Notes: generated by a model not told the origin, from the sequence alone. A DNA stretch of 16,049 bases from SIG459 sp045638085 (GCA_045638085.1 JAZUAQ010000175.1:1-16049), one strand, 5' to 3'. Counted from the stretch's first letter, positions 7,201-14,159 are shown. Translations and numbers: made by a program.

Positions 7201-7234
7201 AAAGCTCCATCCGAAACCGGATGGAGCTTTTTTT
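7201..7234. terminator. Bidirectional terminator between secG and the nitroreductase operon
   Basis: AAAGCTCCATCCG (7201-7213) pairs perfectly with CGGATGGAGCTTT (7218-7230) over 13 bp around an AAAC loop, followed by a 7-T run on the plus strand (7228-7234). On the minus strand a 7-T run follows three bases after the stem. The nitroreductase stop codon (7235-7233) lies in the T-run. Confidence 0.92.
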
Positions 7235-8051
7235 ATATTACCAATGCGTAAGATGCTATATATTCAAGGCCGTAATCGACTGCAAGTTCGGGATCTTCCA
7301 TTAAAAACTGTATGCTGATTCCCTTTTCCTTTGCCGCAAGAGCAAAATGGCAAAGCGCTATGCCCATGTCAACCTGCTGCATATCCAGTTTGCTAATATG
7401 TCCAAAGCCCTTGCTACGCTTGAGATAGAAATGAAATGCGTTATCCGACATTATAACACGCCAGGGCTGTTTGTTAACAGCAGAAGGGGCAAGACGCACC
7501 ATATCAAGCATATGAGAAAACTGCCCTGCTTTTTCTCTGGTAAGAGGCTTATCAATGTCTCCGTCGAAAAACAGCTCTTCAAAGTCCATACGCTCATCAG
7601 CTTTTATTGCCTTGCGCATCATTATCTCTTTAATGGACATCTTCTTTGCAGCGTAGCCCAGGGGACTGGCGCAGGGCATAATCTCATCGTCAGCCATATC
7701 CATTGCTTCCTCAAAAGCAGGACGATTCATAGTGCCGCCAAGCCATACAGTACCCACACCAAGCGATTGAGCAAAAAGAATGAACTTTTCAAACGAATAG
7801 CCAAAGGCCACATTTGCCATAGGAACATACTTGATTTTGCCGCCCACAAAGCTCTCTGTACCATTTGCCATAGGACAAACAAGACCATGCTCCTTCGCAT
7901 CAAGGAATTTGATATCCACATCAATACCGAAGGGATTATCAAGATTTTTACCGAAGGCCAAAAGCTGTTGAATTATATTATCTTCCAGCCGGCGTGCGTG
8001 ATAATTGCGGACGCTTCTTCTGTTGCGGATATGTTCAGTGATATTGGTCAT
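7233..8051 (-). CDS. Nitroreductase family protein (TM1586 type, FMN-dependent)
   Basis: The product is 272 aa from the ATG at 8051, which has AAAGGTGG a few bases upstream; longer readings of the frame would run into the preceding dnaJ-like gene. It resembles the putative TM1586-type nitroreductases, which carry a tandem, internally duplicated nitroreductase fold in one chain. RRSVRNY at 11-17 is the classic phosphate/FMN-binding N-terminus, GVGTVWLGGTMNR near 98-110 is in the first half, and RLAPSAVNKQPWRVI at 186-200 is the FMN-binding motif in the second half. Such enzymes reduce nitro compounds, quinones or flavins with NAD(P)H; the physiological substrate is unknown. It begins 14 bases after the J-domain gene and is the last gene of the four-gene operon. 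Confidence 0.85.
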   Translation of the reverse strand: MTNITEHIRNRRSVRNYHARRLEDNIIQQLLAFGKNLDNPFGIDVDIKFLDAKEHGLVCPMANGTESFVGGKIKYVPMANVAFGYSFEKFILFAQSLGVGTVWLGGTMNRPAFEEAMDMADDEIMPCASPLGYAAKKMSIKEIMMRKAIKADERMDFEELFFDGDIDKPLTREKAGQFSHMLDMVRLAPSAVNKQPWRVIMSDNAFHFYLKRSKGFGHISKLDMQQVDMGIALCHFALAAKEKGISIQFLMEDPELAVDYGLEYIASYALVI

Positions 8052-8065
8052 AAAAACCACCTTTC

Positions 8066-8707
8066 TCAGCAACAGTAATACATTCTTGCACCGCAGCAAA
8101 GATTGCAGATAAGGTTTGCAATGCAAAGCTTTGCACACATATTGCTGTCATCCATACGGAATCCACGATAGCCAAAGCCCTGGCCCGCATCTTCATAAAC
8201 TTGAGCGCCGGATTCTATCTGCTCAAGGAGCTGACGATACTGCATATTGCCGGGACTGAGGCGGCAGGCCGTGCGGGCATCCTCCAATGCAGAAACACGA
8301 TTGCCCACATTATAGTTTGCAATAGCGTGGAGATAATACCACTCGCCATCGCGTTCGGATACGGGAACTCCGGAAAGAGCCGTAAGCGCTTCGCGGAACC
8401 GGCGGGCTCGAAGGTAATTTCTTGCAGCCTGAATCTCGTTGCGCTCTCCGCTGGTTTGTCCGCCATAGCTATAGCCACCATAGCCGTAGCCACTGTAACC
8501 ATAGCCTCCGAAACCATCGGACTGGGGCTGAGGATTTTTTATCTGGTCATAGGCAGCGTTTATCTCGTTCATTTTTTGCGCTGCATATGCATCTCCCGGA
8601 TTAAGGTCGGGGTGATACTTCTTGGCAAGCTTTCTGTAAGCTGCCTTAATTTCCTCATCGCTGGCATCGGGAGATACACCAAGCACCTTATAGGGATCAC
8701 TTATCAA
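8066..8707 (-). CDS. J-domain (DnaJ-like) protein with TPR-like region and cysteine-rich tail
   Basis: The product is 213 aa from a TTG at 8707. Residues 4-55 form a J domain (DPYKVLGVSPDASDEEIKAAYRKLAKKYHPDLNPG) with the essential HPD at 32-34, so it should stimulate a DnaK/Hsp70 ATPase. Next is a glycine/tyrosine-rich linker at about 65-83. A helical region with TPR character follows at 92-165 (ARNYLRARRFREALTAL, YYLHAIANYNVG, ALEDARTACRLSPGN). The tail has seven cysteines in the last 23 residues (191, 195, 201, 204, 205, 212, 213). It lacks the zinc-finger and client domains of true DnaJ, so it is a specialised co-chaperone. The start overlaps the end of the DUF5685-like gene by 11 bases, implying coupled translation. 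Confidence 0.85.
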   Translation of the reverse strand: MISDPYKVLGVSPDASDEEIKAAYRKLAKKYHPDLNPGDAYAAQKMNEINAAYDQIKNPQPQSDGFGGYGYSGYGYGGYSYGGQTSGERNEIQAARNYLRARRFREALTALSGVPVSERDGEWYYLHAIANYNVGNRVSALEDARTACRLSPGNMQYRQLLEQIESGAQVYEDAGQGFGYRGFRMDDSNMCAKLCIANLICNLCCGARMYYCC

Positions 8708-9542
8708 CTTGTGTGTCCTCCTTGTTGTTTTTGATGGCAATGGCATACTGATGCCACACGCCGCTGAACAAAATATTGCGCATTATATCCACATCCTGCA
8801 AAAGAGGCAGCATATCAAAAATACGGGTGCACTCTCCTGCAAGCATTTTCAGAATAAGAAGTCTGTCTTCTTTTGAAAGACTCTCGCCGCCTCCTCTTAT
8901 AAAGGGATTGAAGCGGGAGTGTTTTTTATCCTTTTCAAGGTCAACACAGGCATCCATCATATAGATAAATCTACCTAATGCCTGACCGAAAAGACGGATG
9001 CGTGAAGACCAGACACTGTCTTCATCGCATACAAAAAGCTCGCCCATAAGCTCGGCAAAGCAATTTGAAGCATCGTCAGCCTCGCTGCAGCTGCTCTTTT
9101 CAATCTCAGAAAGAGAGCTTATGCAGCGCTCGATTGCCTCACACTGACGGGGCCACTTTTCTTTAATTTCCTTATATCTGCCTTCAAAGGTTTTCGCCTG
9201 AGCATAGCGAAGGACATTGTGCTCGTCCTTCCAATCGTCAAGACAGTTATAATAAGCAAGGGCGAGATTCATATCCGCCGCATAGTCGGTATATCGGTCG
9301 GACCAATAGAATCTCTTCTTAAAGGGATGAACAATGCAGCTTCCCTCTCCCGATTTTTCCTCCGGCTCATACATAGAGCTTAAGAACATGATGAGGAAGG
9401 TCATATCAAAGCTGAGAGTTATTCTGCTGAGCTGACCGTGACGTTCCTTCAGGGAGCGACATAGTCCGCAATAGCAACCTTTATATCTTAAAAGCTGCTC
9501 TTCGCTTAAAAGAGCGGCATTGGCTTCAATATATCCAAACAT
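8697..9542 (-). CDS. DUF5685-like protein, unknown function
   Basis: The product is 281 aa, mostly helical by composition, with no signal peptide or clear membrane segment. It begins MFGYIEAN and has a conserved-looking YKGCYCGLCRSLKERHG (C23, C25, C28), SFDMTFLIMFLS, then CIVHP (C69, H72), the kind of Cys/His set that could bind a metal. Two acidic clusters stand out: AYYNCLDDWKDE (D102, D103, D106, E107) and MMDACVDLEKDKKHSRFNP (D197, D201, D205). I recognise the overall pattern as DUF5685, a family of Clostridia without known function. The gene sits 3 bases after the zinc-ribbon gene and overlaps the J-domain gene, so the three are surely cotranscribed. The acidic pairs resemble those of all-helical prenyl synthases, a guess discussed as a finding. 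Confidence 0.8.
   Translation of the reverse strand: MFGYIEANAALLSEEQLLRYKGCYCGLCRSLKERHGQLSRITLSFDMTFLIMFLSSMYEPEEKSGEGSCIVHPFKKRFYWSDRYTDYAADMNLALAYYNCLDDWKDEHNVLRYAQAKTFEGRYKEIKEKWPRQCEAIERCISSLSEIEKSSCSEADDASNCFAELMGELFVCDEDSVWSSRIRLFGQALGRFIYMMDACVDLEKDKKHSRFNPFIRGGGESLSKEDRLLILKMLAGECTRIFDMLPLLQDVDIMRNILFSGVWHQYAIAIKNNKEDTQVDK
8716..8723 (-). promoter_or_regulatory. Ribosome binding site that sets the TTG start of the J-domain gene
   Basis: AAGGAGGA on the minus strand lies 8-9 bases before TTG at 8707-8705, inside the last codons of the upstream gene. A longer reading from 8746 would put 13 residues unlike any J domain at the N-terminus, so TTG is preferred. Confidence 0.75.
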
Positions 9543-9545
9543 AGC

Positions 9546-9941
9546 TCAAGTCCTGCGCTCAAAGGCTCTTCCGCATTTGCGGCAGGTTACTCTTATTTTT
9601 CCCTTGCCTCTGGGAACGCGAAGCATAGCCTTGCAGGAGGGGCAGCGGAAAAAGGCATATTCTTTTCTCTGCTTGCGTCGCTCATTCCAGTTTTTGAAGG
9701 CGTAGACGAACTTATTTCGCAGCTGAAAATAACGGGCATTCTCTGCTCTGCGCTTATCGAGATTTTTGGAAAACATACGAAAAATGTTATAAACGAGCAA
9801 AACAAAAGCTATGCCGTAAAAAATACTGCCTTTGACGAATACATCAATCAGTATGAAAATCAGTACCAGATAGCTTAAAAATCTGCCAAAATGGTCCGCA
9901 CCGTTGCGTCCATACATAAACCTTGCAAACTTTTCTCTCAT
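9546..9941 (-). CDS. Small membrane protein with C-terminal zinc ribbon
   Basis: The product is 131 aa. A basic N-terminus (MREKFARFMYGRNG) leads into two closely spaced hydrophobic helices at about 21-36 and 39-55, then a long, strongly basic helical stretch (about 56-95). It ends in a zinc ribbon, FRCPSCKAMLRVPRGKGK to TCRKCGRAF, with C100, C103, C120 and C123 as ligands. A plausible topology is a membrane hairpin with both ends in the cytoplasm. The function is unknown. A zinc ribbon of this rubredoxin-like CPxC type can bind protein, nucleic acid or a redox partner. The start ATG at 9941 has GGAG 7 bases before it. It is the first gene of the operon with the DUF5685-like, J-domain and nitroreductase genes. 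Confidence 0.85.
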   Translation of the reverse strand: MREKFARFMYGRNGADHFGRFLSYLVLIFILIDVFVKGSIFYGIAFVLLVYNIFRMFSKNLDKRRAENARYFQLRNKFVYAFKNWNERRKQRKEYAFFRCPSCKAMLRVPRGKGKIRVTCRKCGRAFERRT

Positions 9942-9983
9942 AACACGCTCCGAAAAAATGAGTATATTTACAAAATTATCATA

Positions 9984-10012
9984 AGTATGTCAGCATATCG
10001 CACTAAAGTCAA
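9984..10012 (-). promoter_or_regulatory. Promoter of the zinc-ribbon/DUF5685/J-protein/nitroreductase operon
   Basis: On the minus strand TTGACT (10012-10007), a 17-base spacer, then CATACT (9989-9984), with TGA directly before the -10 box (extended -10). The start would be near 9977, about 35 bases before the first ATG at 9941. Confidence 0.65.
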
Positions 10013-10056
10013 TAAACTAAATGTAAATTTTTCTATGCTGAAAATTGTGACTATAC

Positions 10057-10085
10057 TTGTATATCCACCATACATAGTGTATAAT
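10057..10085 (+). promoter_or_regulatory. Promoter of the AbrB-PLP lyase-permease operon
   Basis: TTGTAT (10057-10062), 17 bases, then a perfect TATAAT (10080-10085). The predicted start is near 10092, giving a leader of about 49 bases with AAGGAG at 10125-10130 before the TTG start at 10141. Confidence 0.75.
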
Positions 10086-10095
10086 ATTCCTACTT

Positions 10096-10110
10096 GTATG
10101 ACTTTCATAC
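10096..10110. repeat. Short inverted repeat in the leader, possible operator
   Basis: GTATGA-CTT-TCATAC is a perfect 6-bp inverted repeat starting about 4 bases into the predicted transcript. A site there could be bound by the AbrB-type product of the first gene (autoregulation), or simply fold as a 5' hairpin. Binding is inferred from position only. Confidence 0.35.
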
Positions 10111-10140
10111 CAACTAAGCACTGGAAGGAGATAAGTTTCC

Positions 10141-10380
10141 TTGGCTAAAGGCAAACACTTATACGGCATTAACGGCGGCAAGCATATCTTTGGTACCGTT
10201 AAGGTCGGCGAAAAGGGGCAGATTGTTATCCCCAAAGATGCCCGAGAAGTTTTCGGCATCTCCCCCGGCGACACCTTGCTGATTCTCGGCGATGAGAAAA
10301 ACGGCATAATCGTCACCCGTCCCGATGTTATTAACGAGGCGGCAAAAAGAGTTTTTGAAAATATAGAAGAGGGTAATTAA
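10141..10380 (+). CDS. AbrB/SpoVT/MazE-type transcriptional regulator
   Basis: The product is 79 aa. The SpoVT-AbrB swapped-hairpin DNA-binding domain spans about residues 18-60: GTVKVGEKGQIVIPKDAREVFGISPGD, followed by LLILGDEKNGIIV. The short helical tail (INEAAKRVFENIEEGN) may serve dimer or tetramer contacts. The start is TTG at 10141, with AAGGAG ten bases upstream. It leads the operon, 5 bases before the PLP-enzyme gene, so it probably regulates these genes and itself. The same domain occurs in MazE antitoxins, but no toxin gene lies next to it, so an antitoxin role is unlikely. The ligand or signal is unknown. Confidence 0.9.
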   Translation: MAKGKHLYGINGGKHIFGTVKVGEKGQIVIPKDAREVFGISPGDTLLILGDEKNGIIVTRPDVINEAAKRVFENIEEGN

Positions 10381-10385
10381 AAACT

Positions 10386-11663
10386 ATGGAAAACATATAC
10401 GCAAAATTTGGTATTGACAAAAAGATACTGGATTATTCCGAAAAGATAATTAAAGAGCTGAAAGCTCGCTTTGAGGAGATTGATGCCGTTGCTGAATACA
10501 ACCAGGCAAAAGTTATTAAGGCAATGCAGGATAACCGCGTGGATGCCCAGTGCTTTGCAGGCAGCACCGGTTATGGCTACAACGATGCTGGTCGCGACAC
10601 CCTTGAGCAGGTTTATGCCCATGCATTCGGAACCGAAAGCGCACTTGTCCGTCCCCAGATAACCTGCGGCACCCATGCTCTTGCTATCGCCCTTTCCGCA
10701 AATCTTCTTCCCGGCGACGAACTCCTCTCCCCCGTTGGCAGACCCTACGACACTCTTGAGGAGGTTATCGGCATTCGCCCTTCCCCCTGCTCCCTTGCCG
10801 AATACGGAGTCACTTATAATGAAGTTGAGCTTCTTCCCGATGGCGGTTTTGACTACGAGGGAATCCGCAAGGCAATAAACGAGCGCACCAAGCTCATCAC
10901 CATCCAGCGCAGCAAGGGCTACGCTATGCGCCGCACATTCTCTGTAAGTCAGATAGGCGAACTTATCGCATTCTGCAAAAGCGTTAAGCCCGATGTCAAG
11001 TGCATGGTTGATAACTGCTACGGTGAGTTTGTTGAAGTTATCGAGCCCAGCAATGTTGGCGCTGACATGATAGTCGGCTCTCTCATCAAAAACCCCGGCG
11101 GCGGTCTTGCCCCCATCGGCGGATATATTTGCGGCAGCAAGGAATGCGTTGACCGCTGCGCCTTCCGTCTTTCCGCTCCCGGTCTTGGCCAGGAGGTTGG
11201 CGCAAGTCTCGATGTTAAGACCAGTCTTTACCAGGGCTTCTTTATGGCTCCCACTGTTGTTGCCGGCGCCCTCAAGGGTGCAATCTTCGCTGCAAGACTT
11301 TATGAGTCTTTGGGCTTCCGCGTTCTTCCCGATGGCAGCGAAAGCCGCCACGATATAATTCAAGCTGTCGAACTTGGCTCTCCCGAGAGAATGATTGCCT
11401 TCTGCAAGGGCATTCAGGCTGCCGCTCCCGTTGACAGCTATCTCACTCCTATCCCCTATGCAATGCCCGGCTACAATGCCGACGTTATTATGGCAGCCGG
11501 TGCCTTCGTTCAGGGCTCTTCTATCGAGCTCTCTGCAGACGGCCCCATCCGCGAACCCTATTCCGTATACTTCCAGGGTGGTCTCACCTGGTATCATGCA
11601 AAGCTCGGTATTATGATGAGCCTGCAGAAAATGTATGAGGCCGGTCTTGTAGACATCAAATAA
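10386..11663 (+). CDS. PLP-dependent lyase, methionine gamma-lyase family (YnbB/'aluminium resistance')
   Basis: The product is 425 aa, typical of the PF06838 family (Bacillus YnbB). It is a fold-type I PLP enzyme with STGYGYNDAGRDTLEQVYAHAF at about 60-81, QITCGTHALAIAL near 91-103, an Asp contacting the PLP ring nitrogen in MVDNCYGEF (D209), and the probable Schiff-base lysine K235 in SLIKNPGGGLAPIGGYI. These proteins are annotated as cystathionine/methionine gamma-lyase-like or as 'aluminium resistance'. Neither activity is well proved for most members, so a C-S or related lyase acting on an amino acid is the safe reading. It usually lies near hfq or glnR; here it lies between an AbrB-type regulator and an EamA permease, which suggests a regulated amino-acid conversion coupled to transport. 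The permease gene starts 14 bases later. Confidence 0.9.
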   Translation: MENIYAKFGIDKKILDYSEKIIKELKARFEEIDAVAEYNQAKVIKAMQDNRVDAQCFAGSTGYGYNDAGRDTLEQVYAHAFGTESALVRPQITCGTHALAIALSANLLPGDELLSPVGRPYDTLEEVIGIRPSPCSLAEYGVTYNEVELLPDGGFDYEGIRKAINERTKLITIQRSKGYAMRRTFSVSQIGELIAFCKSVKPDVKCMVDNCYGEFVEVIEPSNVGADMIVGSLIKNPGGGLAPIGGYICGSKECVDRCAFRLSAPGLGQEVGASLDVKTSLYQGFFMAPTVVAGALKGAIFAARLYESLGFRVLPDGSESRHDIIQAVELGSPERMIAFCKGIQAAAPVDSYLTPIPYAMPGYNADVIMAAGAFVQGSSIELSADGPIREPYSVYFQGGLTWYHAKLGIMMSLQKMYEAGLVDIK

Positions 11664-11677
11664 GGAGGAAATTAATT

Positions 11678-12583
11678 ATGTGGTTTTGGCTTGCAATTAT
11701 AACTCTGCTCTGTTGGAGCGGAAGTGACCTTTTCTCAAAAATCGGCTGCGCAGACGCAAAAGATAAGTATTCCCATCTTAAGATGGTTATGGCTGTCGGT
11801 ATCGTAATGGGTCTTCACGCTGCCTATGAAATTTTCATCGGCGGCACCGAGATTAGCTGGAATGTTATTTTCACCTATCTCCCCGTATCTCTCCTCTACA
11901 TTCTCTCCATGGCAATGGGTTATCTGGGACTTCGCTATATTGAACTTAGCATTTCCTCCCCCATCTGTAACGCTTCCGGTGCTCTTGTTGCTATCTGCGC
12001 AATACTTACCGGTGGAGAGAGCTATCCCCCCCTTGTGCTTGTCGCAATCGCAATCGTCTGCATCGGTGTAATCGGTCTGGGCATTGTTGAATCTCGAGAG
12101 GACGATGAACTTCGTGCAGCAAGACAGGAAAAAGGCAACTACAAGTATGCAAAAAGCTGGCTCGCTCTGGCACTGCCCATTGCTTACTGCCTCCTGGATG
12201 CTGCAGGCACCTTCGCTGACAACATTGTTTTGGAAACCCTCAACGAGGACAGCGCCAATGTTGCTTACGAGCTGACCTTCCTCGCCGCAGGTGTTGTTTG
12301 CTTCATCTACACCATCATAATCAAGAAGCAGAAGCTCATCCCCAAAATGGAAGCTCCCAAGTATGTCGGTGCAATTTTCGAGACCGCAGGTCAGTTTGCT
12401 TACATATATGCAATTGCAGACTCTGCTCATCTCGCAATGAGCGCTCCCATCATCTCCTCCTACTGCGTTGCCAGCGTTGTCTGGAGCCGCATCTTCCTCA
12501 AGGAAAAGCTCAGTTGGAAGCACTATGCAATGATCGTTCTCGTTGTCATCGGTATCGTCATCATGGGCGTATTCGATGTATAA
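11678..12583 (+). CDS. EamA-family (DMT superfamily) permease
   Basis: The product is 301 aa with about ten hydrophobic helices arranged as two five-helix EamA repeats, the usual DMT layout. The first repeat runs from WLAIITLLCWSGSDLFSKIG to VLVAIAIVCIGVIGLGI. A charged cytoplasmic loop (ESREDDELRAARQEKGNYKYAK) follows. The second repeat ends with the EamA-style SAPIISSYCVASVVWSRIFLKEKLSW and a terminal helix IVLVVIGIVIMGVF. Members move small metabolites, often exporting amino acids or their derivatives. A good TAAGGAGG sits 9 bases before the ATG, and the 14-base gap to the lyase gene suggests it carries the lyase's substrate or product. Direction and substrate are not visible. Confidence 0.88.
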   Translation: MWFWLAIITLLCWSGSDLFSKIGCADAKDKYSHLKMVMAVGIVMGLHAAYEIFIGGTEISWNVIFTYLPVSLLYILSMAMGYLGLRYIELSISSPICNASGALVAICAILTGGESYPPLVLVAIAIVCIGVIGLGIVESREDDELRAARQEKGNYKYAKSWLALALPIAYCLLDAAGTFADNIVLETLNEDSANVAYELTFLAAGVVCFIYTIIIKKQKLIPKMEAPKYVGAIFETAGQFAYIYAIADSAHLAMSAPIISSYCVASVVWSRIFLKEKLSWKHYAMIVLVVIGIVIMGVFDV

Positions 12584-12608
12584 GGCTTAATTCAAAAAAA
12601 TACATCTC

Positions 12609-12660
12609 AGACGTAAAAAAAGTTTCTCCGTAATTACTACGGAGAAACTTTTTTACGTCT
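12609..12660. terminator. Long bidirectional terminator hairpin
   Basis: The left arm 12609-12632 pairs with 12638-12660 over 23 bp, with one bulged A and a 5-base loop (ATTAC). The core is GTTTCTCCGTA/TACGGAGAAAC, flanked by A-runs and T-runs suited to termination in both directions. It separates the permease gene (plus) from the convergent membrane-protein gene, whose TAG stop (12661-12659) touches the right arm. Confidence 0.9.
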
Positions 12661-14140
12661 AGGCTGCTGATGCATATTTAATACCGAAAAAGCCGGGATA
12701 GCTTCTAACATCAACTGCATCGCCAACATCAAGTTGATTATAAAATTCCTCAGAGATTTTAAGTGTTAATGTATTGCCGTCCATTATTTCAACTTCTATT
12801 TCATAGGAGTCTGGGCTCTTGGTGCTTGTGGATATCCACATGTCGACTATTTCTGCCTCTTCGACAATGGGCTCTGAAAAATCCAACATTACATTCAGCT
12901 GCATGGGTGCACCAAAACTAAATACCAAAAGCGGAATAATAAAATATCCAATGGCCTTCTTTGTCTTCCTCCACTCCTTGGAGCAAAGCAGAAATATGAG
13001 CAATATTACAACTGCAAAAACTGCAGATACGAGCAAAAATCTATCCCAGTTCAGCACATTAAAATCAAGCAAAGTTCTAAGACAAACCGCAAAGCCTGAA
13101 AGCATGGCCGGATAAAAAATTGATACCTCTTGAGTATTATTCTTTGCTTCAAATAAGGTCGTTTCCTTTTGGAAAACAAAATAGATTAGCATAATCAACG
13201 GCAGGGCAAGCAAATTAAGTGCTGCGAAGAGCATATATGGAACATTGAGAAAGAGCCATGCAAGCGCAACAATGCCAAGATATATGCAAAATGCAAGTTT
13301 GAATGCCCGTGCGGTTTTTAGAGATTTCTCATCGTGTTTATTTTCGTTGGCTGCGAGATTATTTTTATTATCCATAAGCTCAGTGGGGCCGAGATCACGC
13401 CAGAACTCATAGAAGCTATCGTCCATCATCCCGCGGACTGTATAATAAACATATCTCTTTTTTCCAGTCTTAATAGATGCCAGATAATGAAATCCGCTGG
13501 TATTTCCGGAGAGGTCCTTGATTTTGATCTTGATAATATCCTCAACAGCAATAGCGAAGTCCTTTTTTCCCTTGGGTCTGAGGGGCTCTCCATCATAGTG
13601 GAAAAGCTGGGGATCCGGACCACTCAGCTCTCCTCCAACATGATAGGCATGGACAAAGCCGCCATAACGAATCATCTGATATATCCGTCCATTGGCATTA
13701 TTAAAGGCAAGAATTCCGGCAAATTCCATCTCTGATTCTGTTGCAAATTCAGTATCAGCGCCTTCTTCAAGAGGAGAATAGCCGGCTTTCTCAGCCTTCT
13801 CCTTTGCCTTTTTGCGCCTATTCCTGATAGCAGGAATGACAAATAACAAAGCCAGATATATAATTGAATAATAACGCTTATAAGGTTCCGGCAAAGCGAA
13901 AGGAGCAATAATAATCACCATCAGAATATAGCCGTAGAAAAATCCCCGGCGTCCGATCAGAGCACCGGCCAAACCGCCAATCAGGGATCCGCCAACAATG
14001 AAAAAATAAATAAAGTTCATCCACATTTCGCTATCCTGTGCCAGAAACTCACTGAACCATACGCCAAGGATAACAGAAAAAATCATCATGCATCCGCCGA
14101 TGATAATCTGGGTCTTTTTCTCTTTGAACCATTTTTTCAT
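12659..14140 (-). CDS. Large membrane protein of unknown function, two membrane blocks and two soluble domains
   Basis: The product is 493 aa from the ATG at 14140, which is backed by AAGGAGGGATAGT. I do not recognise a named family for the whole protein. An N-terminal block of about four helices (residues ~10-108) contains a glycine-rich GGSLIGGLAGALIGRRG. A charged, acidic linker leads to a soluble domain (~140-255) with beta-rich character, including QMIRYGGFVHAYHVGGEL and IIKIKIKDLSG, somewhat like a PH-type domain. A second block of about five helices (~285-425) follows. The C-terminal ~65 residues resemble the outer domain of DUF3592-type proteins, with YEIEVEI and EFYNQLDVGDAVDVRSYPG. 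The gene has its own promoter and no operon partners. Codon use looks like its neighbours, so transfer is not indicated. Confidence 0.7.
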   Translation of the reverse strand: MKKWFKEKKTQIIIGGCMMIFSVILGVWFSEFLAQDSEMWMNFIYFFIVGGSLIGGLAGALIGRRGFFYGYILMVIIIAPFALPEPYKRYYSIIYLALLFVIPAIRNRRKKAKEKAEKAGYSPLEEGADTEFATESEMEFAGILAFNNANGRIYQMIRYGGFVHAYHVGGELSGPDPQLFHYDGEPLRPKGKKDFAIAVEDIIKIKIKDLSGNTSGFHYLASIKTGKKRYVYYTVRGMMDDSFYEFWRDLGPTELMDNKNNLAANENKHDEKSLKTARAFKLAFCIYLGIVALAWLFLNVPYMLFAALNLLALPLIMLIYFVFQKETTLFEAKNNTQEVSIFYPAMLSGFAVCLRTLLDFNVLNWDRFLLVSAVFAVVILLIFLLCSKEWRKTKKAIGYFIIPLLVFSFGAPMQLNVMLDFSEPIVEEAEIVDMWISTSTKSPDSYEIEVEIMDGNTLTLKISEEFYNQLDVGDAVDVRSYPGFFGIKYASAA

Positions 14141-14159
14141 ACTATCCCTCCTTAGACAA

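Noticed and set aside
8052..8138. A 29-residue N-terminal extension of the nitroreductase
   Set aside because: It overlaps the end of the J-domain gene, and the internal ATG at 8051 has a strong AAAGGTGG site and gives the normal N-terminus.
10141..10380. AbrB-type gene as the antitoxin of a toxin-antitoxin pair
   Set aside because: No small toxin gene of MazF or PIN type is adjacent; the next genes are a lyase and a permease, so a regulator role fits better.
10377..11597. A 406-codon open frame antisense to the PLP lyase (minus strand)
   Set aside because: It mirrors a well-supported enzyme gene with strongly biased codons, which often leave antisense frames open. The peptide is low-complexity and family-free, and no promoter or ribosome site supports it.
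11735..12523. A 262-codon open frame antisense to the EamA permease
   Set aside because: The plus strand gives a clear ten-helix permease with a good ribosome site; the antisense product is acidic and cysteine-rich without domain signs.
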